A DNA stretch of 64,000 nucleotides. Source: Distichodus sexfasciatus. Taxonomy: Eukaryota > Chordata > Actinopteri > Characiformes > Distichodontidae. The stretch spans positions 6,957,162 through 7,021,161 of the forward strand of contig JAVGVS010000001.1 in the NCBI GenBank assembly GCA_032718565.1. Reading direction: 5' to 3'. Positions 62,401-64,000 of the stretch are shown here, in pieces (position 1 is the stretch's first letter; every line of letters starts with the position of its first letter). The position numbers and the translations under genes are program-made. Below the pieces are notes generated by a model. That model made no database searches, was not told the origin of the DNA, and worked only from the letters and a program-made list of their open reading frames with translations.

Positions 62401-63589
62401 GTGGAGGCATCCATGAATATGAGCTGGAAGTTCTTGCTGATGATGTAAGAGCTGAGGCATTTTCTTTTGTTAATTAGTGTGTGGGATTTCTTGAGATAAT
62501 GCCTTAAAAACCACTGAGTTCCATACAGTCTGTTCTTTTATGAGACGTTTTGGGAAAAGGCTGTTTATATAATTGTTTGATGCTTTGATTTCTTAGGCTC
62601 AGACAGAGCACCCCGGAGACTCTGCACACTCCCACAGATGGACGTCTTTGGAGCTGGTCAAGGGCACCTACAGCACTGATGACAGTCCCAGTGACATAGC
62701 AGAAATCCGACTGGACAAGGCTGTGCCCCTGAAGGTGATTTTGCCGCTTGAATGCAAAGTCTGTTCATTGCATTTCATTGCAATCTTCAAACTTTGTTAA
62801 GCCCATTCCACTTCTAATATCTGTGACTCCTACAGGAGAACGTAAAATATGCTGTCCGTCTGCGGAACTATGGCAGCCGCACAGCCAACGGGGATGGAGG
62901 GATGACCACAGTGCAGTGTTCGGATGGAGTGACCTTCACATTCAGTACCTGTAGTCTGAGCAGTAATGGCACCAACCAGACCAGAGGCCAGATCCCTCAG
63001 ATCCTCTACTACCGGTTAGATATTACAGCCATATATCTTTCTGGCCACAGTACAAAAGCTAATATCATCCTAAACCAGTAACTGTCTTAACCTTAAGTCA
63101 CTGTGGAATCTGGAGGAAACTGAGCAGACTTTTTTTCCTTTAGTTGAAAGAGTTACATTTCATTAACAATAGATGTAAAAAGACCAGCACATAGACATGC
63201 AGAGAAAATTATTATGGCCAGATCATTTTTGTTTTGGTCGTAACAGTCAGTGTACTTCATCCGTCACAGGAGTGAATATGATGGTGATCTGCAGTCCCAG
63301 CTGCTGAGCAAAGCCAATGAGGAGGATAAAAACTGTAGCCGTGCTCTGTCTGTGGTTAGCGCTGTGGTACGCGCAGCTAAAGACCTCCTGCACAGGGCCT
63401 TTGCTGTGGATGGTGAGCATTAATACTTTATCCATAACAACCTTCTGCAGATGTGTTTGTTGGTTTGTCTAATGTTTTTTTCCTGCAGCTGAAGACATTC
63501 CAGAGTTGCTGAGTTCATCCAGCCTCTTCTCCATGCTCCTTCCTCTCATTCTGGCCTACATCGGCCCTGTGGCAGCCTCTGTACCAAAG
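25058..63589 (+). CDS. mycbp2: MYCBP2 (PAM/Highwire/RPM-1) ubiquitin ligase, N-terminal part
   Basis: MYCBP2 is a giant RING-linked E3 ligase controlling axon growth and synapse formation. Exons: 1) 25058 to about 25430 (end uncertain), 2) 27800-27875, 3) 31926-32139, 4) 33517-33670, 5) 33770-33966, 6) 36281-36523, 7) 36773-36844, 8) 37060-37156, 9) 37304-37377, 10) 39554-39692, 11) 39804-39880, 12) 42203-42407, 13) 42528-42692, 14) 45790-45948, 15) 46285-46489, 16) 46625-46770, 17) 47578-47688, 18) 48766-48870, 19) 49870-49989, 20) 50298-50379, 21) 52325-52442, 22) 52578-52782, 23) 52886-53039, 24) 53976-54148, 25) 54905-55030, 26) 55163-55290, 27) 55425-55516, 28) 56111-56245, 29) 56364-56447, 30) 56532-56628, 31) 56850-57042, 32) 58640-58914, 33) 59799-60020, 34) 60188-60379, 35) 62238-62444, 36) 62597-62734, 37) 62836-63014, 38) 63270-63412, 39) 63489-63589. 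Phases agree throughout exons 4-39. Exon 3 is disrupted. The gene runs beyond the window; the catalytic C-terminus is not here. Confidence 0.96.
25431..27799. other. mycbp2: mycbp2 intron 1
   Basis: The first part (to about 26100) is GC-richer and rich in GCTA-containing words. A repeat relic at about 26615-26970 begins with GAGGGATGCACCGATTCGAT, resembling the end of the hAT-like element at 43941. No coding exon was recognised. Confidence 0.45.
27800..27875 (+). CDS. mycbp2: mycbp2 exon 2: basic Lys/Arg stretch
   Basis: Acceptor ATATTTTAG, donor AAAG|GTAAGT. It encodes [18 protein letters not shown] then IKTRTK, the strongly basic segment conserved in vertebrate MYCBP2 and compatible with a nuclear-localisation or nucleic-acid-binding patch. 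It ends in phase 0. Confidence 0.88.
27876..31925. other. mycbp2: mycbp2 intron 2
   Basis: About 4 kb of AT-rich intron. An (AT)n microsatellite lies at about 28144-28220. A T-rich tract lies near 30910 and a poly-A tract near 31621. The ORF at about 31040-31387 has no family resemblance. No extra exon was recognised. Confidence 0.5.
28144..28220. repeat. (AT)n microsatellite
   Basis: A nearly pure AT dinucleotide run in mycbp2 intron 2. Length polymorphism is likely. Confidence 0.95.
31926..32139 (+). CDS. mycbp2: mycbp2 exon 3, disrupted frame
   Basis: The conserved core is [20 protein letters not shown] then [20 protein letters not shown]. After QSGE the frame meets TGA at 32094-32096. 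Shifting by one base restores the expected acidic segment [16 protein letters not shown], so the exon carries a net +1 change near 32083-32091. That frame then ends in TAG at 32137-32139 directly before the GT, where vertebrates have a Lys codon. Start and end splice sites are otherwise ordinary. Skipping the whole exon would keep the frame, because exon 2 ends and exon 4 begins in phase 0. So would a weak internal donor at 32070. A sequence error is the simplest explanation. Confidence 0.85.
32140..33516. other. mycbp2: mycbp2 intron 3
   Basis: Contains a poly-A tract followed by an (AT)n run (about 32615-32697). No coding exon was seen; the ORFs on both strands at about 33150-33470 show no family resemblance. 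Confidence 0.5.
32615..32697. repeat. poly-A followed by (AT)n
   Basis: About 20 A residues run straight into an AT dinucleotide run of about 60 bases. Confidence 0.95.
33517..37377 (+). CDS. mycbp2: mycbp2 exons 4-9: N-terminal helical region
   Basis: Exons 33517-33670, 33770-33966, 36281-36523, 36773-36844, 37060-37156 and 37304-37377. Products include [106 protein letters not shown] and [15 protein letters not shown]. All are near-identical to vertebrate MYCBP2 as I recall it. All phases fit. This leads into the RCC1-like region. Confidence 0.95.
35345..35455 (+). repeat. tRNA-like SINE fragment
   Basis: An A-box-like GAGCCTAGTGGTAGGCA and a B-box-like GGTTCAAATCC lie about 80 bases apart in mycbp2 intron 5. 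It is related in sequence to the unit at 9985-10065. The intervening part is too long for a normal tRNA. Confidence 0.4.
36060..36233. repeat. Transposon end relic
   Basis: A GC-rich stretch followed by an AT-rich segment ending GGCCAGCCCTACTA just before mycbp2 exon 6. The end resembles hAT-type terminal sequence. The other end was not securely located; a weak match, TAGTAGGGTTG, occurs near 35508. Confidence 0.35.
38089..38108. repeat. (CA)n microsatellite
   Basis: Ten CA units in mycbp2 intron 9. Confidence 0.9.
38230..38613. mobile_element. hAT-like MITE (384 bp)
   Basis: Begins TAGGGCTGG and ends CCAGTCCTA, an 8-of-9 inverted match. It is flanked by a perfect 8-bp direct repeat, CTTGTAAT, at 38222-38229 and 38614-38621. 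Eight-base target duplications are typical of hAT transposons. There is no coding capacity. It lies in mycbp2 intron 9. Confidence 0.8.
38655..39080. repeat. Interspersed repeat, copy 1 of a pair
   Basis: This stretch is similar in order and sequence to 55670-56025. Shared words include TGCTCAACTA, GACTGGATG, GAGTCA...GACAAC and TTGATTA/TCGATTA near the start. It is probably a degraded DNA transposon. Confidence 0.5.
39554..45948 (+). CDS. mycbp2: mycbp2 exons 10-14: RCC1-like repeats, first block
   Basis: Exons 39554-39692, 39804-39880, 42203-42407, 42528-42692 and 45790-45948. Products include [91 protein letters not shown] and [20 protein letters not shown]. The repeated HxxxL...G-x-V/L-(Y/W)-x-FG pattern is that of RCC1 blades. 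Phases agree. Confidence 0.95.
40250..40568. repeat. Dispersed repeat flanked by GT tracts
   Basis: A (GT)n tract at each end encloses a unit that contains TGTGGGGACCTTTTTGTCCCC, GGTCCCCATGAGG and a short run of TTAGGG-like words (GGTTAGGGTTAGGATTAGG) near 40450. This is a repeat form of a kind common in fish genomes and not a telomere. Confidence 0.55.
41111..41671. mobile_element. hAT-like element relic
   Basis: Begins TAGAGCTGCCACT and ends AATAGCTCTA, with TGTCGAC words near both ends. Flanks ACCGTGAC and ATTGTGAC match at 6 of 8 bases, so the target duplication has decayed. Its right end resembles that of the element at 51076-52163. It lies in mycbp2 intron 11 and contains the left arm of a perfect 95-bp inverted repeat. 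Confidence 0.5.
41490..41833. repeat. Perfect 95-bp inverted repeat, 154-bp spacer
   Basis: Bases 41490-41584 are the exact reverse complement of 41739-41833. The arm begins AATACGCGTCTCAGTGCTAG and ends TATTAATAAAAAAT. The right arm lies outside the hAT-like relic that contains the left arm. A transcript of this intron could fold into a long hairpin. Confidence 0.9.
43040..43600. repeat. Transposon relic in mycbp2 intron 13
   Basis: Begins near GGGATGCATCGATCTGA and has ATATCGAAT-type and CCGATACCGATATTG words near the other end, as in the hAT-like element that follows at 43941. No clean target duplication was found. Confidence 0.4.
43941..45106. mobile_element. hAT-like element (1166 bp), type TAGGGATGCACCGAT
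   Basis: The termini TAGGGATGCACCGAT and ATCGGTGCATCCCTA are perfect 15-bp inverted repeats. They are flanked by an exact 8-bp target duplication, GTTGCATG, at 43933-43940 and 45107-45114. There is no transposase ORF. The interior from about 44494 to 44892 is closely similar to 51410-51843 of a second element with different ends. It lies in mycbp2 intron 13. Confidence 0.9.
46285..46770 (+). CDS. mycbp2: mycbp2 exons 15-16: Cys-rich insert
   Basis: Exons 46285-46489 and 46625-46770. An acidic stretch ([15 protein letters not shown]) precedes a cysteine-dense segment, [20 protein letters not shown], then [20 protein letters not shown], then [14 protein letters not shown] and MIPLDLLL. The CxxC pairs suggest metal binding. 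The segment sits between two sets of RCC1-like repeats, as in vertebrate MYCBP2. Confidence 0.95.
46888..47380. mobile_element. hAT-like MITE, type TAGGCATGG (copy 1)
   Basis: Starts TAGGCATGGGCTGGTTT and ends GGCCCATGCCTA. Flanking 8-mers are GCTGTCTT and ACTGTCTT (7 of 8 identical). The second copy is at 58952-59476, with the same ends. It lies in mycbp2 intron 16. Confidence 0.75.
47419..47469. repeat. (GT)n microsatellite
   Basis: A GT run of about 45 bases lies about 110 bases before the acceptor of mycbp2 exon 17. The ORFs on both strands here come from this repeat. Confidence 0.95.
47578..52782 (+). CDS. mycbp2: mycbp2 exons 17-22: second RCC1-like block
   Basis: Exons 47578-47688, 48766-48870, 49870-49989, 50298-50379, 52325-52442 and 52578-52782. 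Products include [115 protein letters not shown] and [20 protein letters not shown]. The blade motifs [13 protein letters not shown] and [13 protein letters not shown] are classical RCC1 sequences. The segment after QALARL ([14 protein letters not shown]) diverges from mammals. Confidence 0.95.
48871..49869. other. mycbp2: mycbp2 intron 18
   Basis: A CT-rich tract at about 48950-49030 dominates the first part. No exon was recognised; the ORF running on from exon 18 is intron read-through. Confidence 0.5.
51076..52163. mobile_element. hAT-like element (1088 bp), type TAGGGCTGCAAC
   Basis: Begins TTAGGGCTGCAACTAACGAC and ends GTTGCACCCCT, imperfect inverted ends with TCGAC words inside both. 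An exact 8-bp target duplication, CGTCATAA, lies at 51068-51075 and 52164-52171. The interior 51410-51843 is shared with the element at 43941-45106. It lies in mycbp2 intron 20, and the ORFs inside it on the minus strand are not genes. Confidence 0.88.
52886..55030 (+). CDS. mycbp2: mycbp2 exons 23-25: linker before PHR1
   Basis: Exons 52886-53039, 53976-54148 and 54905-55030. Products include [80 protein letters not shown] and [16 protein letters not shown]. Phases agree with the neighbours, and the frame runs on into PHR1. Confidence 0.95.
53242..53563 (+). mobile_element. tRNA-like SINE, full copy with target duplication
   Basis: Begins GGGCGGCATGGTGGCGCAG, has an A-box-like TGGCGCAGTGTTTAGCG and a B-box-like GGTTCCATCCC, and ends in a GAAT-type tail. 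Exact 11-bp direct repeats TGATAATTGAA lie at 53231-53241 and 53564-53574, showing target-primed insertion. A relative in the opposite orientation is at 60725-61052. Confidence 0.88.
53690..53870. repeat. Transposon relic
   Basis: A fragment with GATATTGG, CCGATGCAATCTCGATTATTG and ACCGATATTTGG words, resembling interior or end pieces of hAT-like elements elsewhere in the gene. No ends were defined. Confidence 0.3.
54690..54880. repeat. Interspersed repeat related to 34140-34265
   Basis: Both places share the order TCTCATATC, TTGAATCAT/TTGGATCAT, a GCAGACTTTTTGAT- or GCGGACTTTGTGAT-type word and GAATCGATAT. This is a degraded repeat family with two copies in mycbp2 introns. Confidence 0.45.
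55163..56447 (+). CDS. mycbp2: mycbp2 exons 26-29: PHR1 domain
   Basis: Exons 55163-55290, 55425-55516, 56111-56245 and 56364-56447. They encode [95 protein letters not shown] and [33 protein letters not shown] and the Trp-rich second half are the PHR fold, a beta-sandwich specific to the PAM/Highwire/RPM-1 family. The block ends IPQLLYR. Confidence 0.96.
55670..56025. repeat. Interspersed repeat, copy 2 of a pair
   Basis: Similar to 38655-39080 in word order. It lies between the second and third PHR1 exons. Confidence 0.5.
56532..60379 (+). CDS. mycbp2: mycbp2 exons 30-34: helical region between PHR domains
   Basis: Exons 56532-56628, 56850-57042, 58640-58914, 59799-60020 and 60188-60379. 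Products include [120 protein letters not shown] and [17 protein letters not shown]. All phases agree. The segment is nearly identical to that of mammals as I recall it. Confidence 0.96.
57288..57754. mobile_element. hAT-like relic (TAGGGATGCACGATAA ends)
   Basis: The left end TAGGGATGCACGATAA pairs with the right end TTATTGTGCATCTCTA (14 of 16). No matching target duplication was found, so the copy is old or rearranged. It lies in mycbp2 intron 31. Confidence 0.6.
58952..59476. mobile_element. hAT-like MITE, type TAGGCATGG (copy 2)
   Basis: Starts TAGGCATGGCCCGGTTTC and ends ACCAACCCATGCCTA. Flanking 8-mers GTCATCAC and GTCATCAT match at 7 of 8. It is the same family as 46888-47380 and lies in mycbp2 intron 32. 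Confidence 0.75.
60380..62237. other. mycbp2: mycbp2 intron 34
   Basis: Contains the SINE at 60725-61052 and otherwise no recognised exon. The minus-strand ORF at about 61214-61474 shows no family resemblance. A short repeat-like piece lies near 62105-62150. Confidence 0.5.
60725..61052 (-). mobile_element. tRNA-like SINE, minus-strand copy with target duplication
   Basis: Read on the minus strand it begins GGGCGGCACGGTGGCAGAG, with a B-box GGTTCGAATCC. It ends in a GACT-type tail (AGTCAGTCAGTC on the plus strand). Exact 12-bp direct repeats GTCTCCTAAATA lie at 60713-60724 and 61053-61064. It is the same family as 53242-53563. Confidence 0.88.
62238..63589 (+). CDS. mycbp2: mycbp2 exons 35-39: PHR2 domain and following segment
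   Basis: Exons 62238-62444, 62597-62734 and 62836-63014 encode PHR2: [95 protein letters not shown] and IPQILYYR. Exons 63270-63412 and 63489-63589 continue with [36 protein letters not shown] and [20 protein letters not shown]. The gene continues past the right edge. Confidence 0.96.
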
Positions 63590-64000
63590 GTAAAGAAATG
63601 TTTGTTTCTATCTAAAGCTTGATCTTGTACAGCCTGAGATTTTCTACGTTTGCATGTTACTCCTGCAATAGTTGCTAAAATATACTGCATATTTTTTGCC
63701 AACAAATATATTAATGGTATGTTCACCATTTTGTTTAACAAAATTGCCATATCTTTGTGGTCATATAAAGAATGACTGACCAGTGAGGTTGTTGCCTGAT
63801 TGAATGACATCCCGCTGCAAGACACGTTAATCTTTCTGATTAAAAATTTCAGTCACTTTATGTAGAATTTTAAAAATTTAGAATGTCAAAGTTAACGCCT
63901 AAAATTTGACAATACCATCAACGCACAACTAGCTAATAAACTGTGTGTATAGTTACAAAATGCTCTCTAAATGTTTTCATGCTGTTCTTTAGTTTTGACT

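Overview
The window is vertebrate nuclear DNA, almost certainly from a ray-finned (teleost) fish. It shows split genes with GT-AG introns, conserved vertebrate proteins, a dense load of short hAT-type elements with 8-bp target duplications, tRNA-derived SINEs and long AT/GT microsatellites. The gene order SLAIN1 - SCEL - MYCBP2, with MYCBP2 divergent from the other two, is the arrangement of human 13q22. No prokaryotic or CRISPR features were seen.

Layout. (1) About 10-1850, minus: a decayed intronless kbtbd6/7-like BTB-kelch gene with frameshifts and stops from end to end. (2) 3791-4410, minus: a three-exon ORF whose splice phases fit exactly. It encodes a 101-residue protein that is little more than a death domain; I do not recognise it as a known gene. 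(3) 6103-14698, minus: slain1, a microtubule plus-end protein, in eight recognised coding exons. The last junction is out of frame by one base. A 500-bp solo LTR sits in one intron. (4) 15602-19803 (5' UTR exon near 20954), minus: scel (sciellin), 21 coding exons that join into a clean 450-residue frame. Sixteen consecutive exons have lengths divisible by three and carry the Thr/Ser/Lys-rich linker, followed by a C-terminal LIM domain. (5) 24.6 kb to the right edge, plus: the N-terminal part of mycbp2 (PAM/Highwire/RPM-1 ubiquitin ligase), exons 1-39 as numbered here. It covers the RCC1-like repeats, a Cys-rich insert, PHR1 and PHR2; the gene continues past the window.

The main unexplained signals are the death-domain mini-gene, a frameshift plus terminal stop in the conserved third exon of mycbp2, a perfect 95-bp inverted repeat in a mycbp2 intron, and two hAT-like elements that share the same interior but have different ends. 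The mycbp2 introns are unusually rich in hAT-like non-autonomous elements: five with perfect or 7/8 target duplications, plus further relics.

sciellin acts in the cornified envelope of stratified epithelia, SLAIN1 at growing microtubule ends, and MYCBP2 in axon and synapse control. The genes are neighbours by conserved synteny and do not form one pathway. Exon borders were read by eye from splice consensus, phase and remembered family sequence; no alignment or transcript evidence was available.
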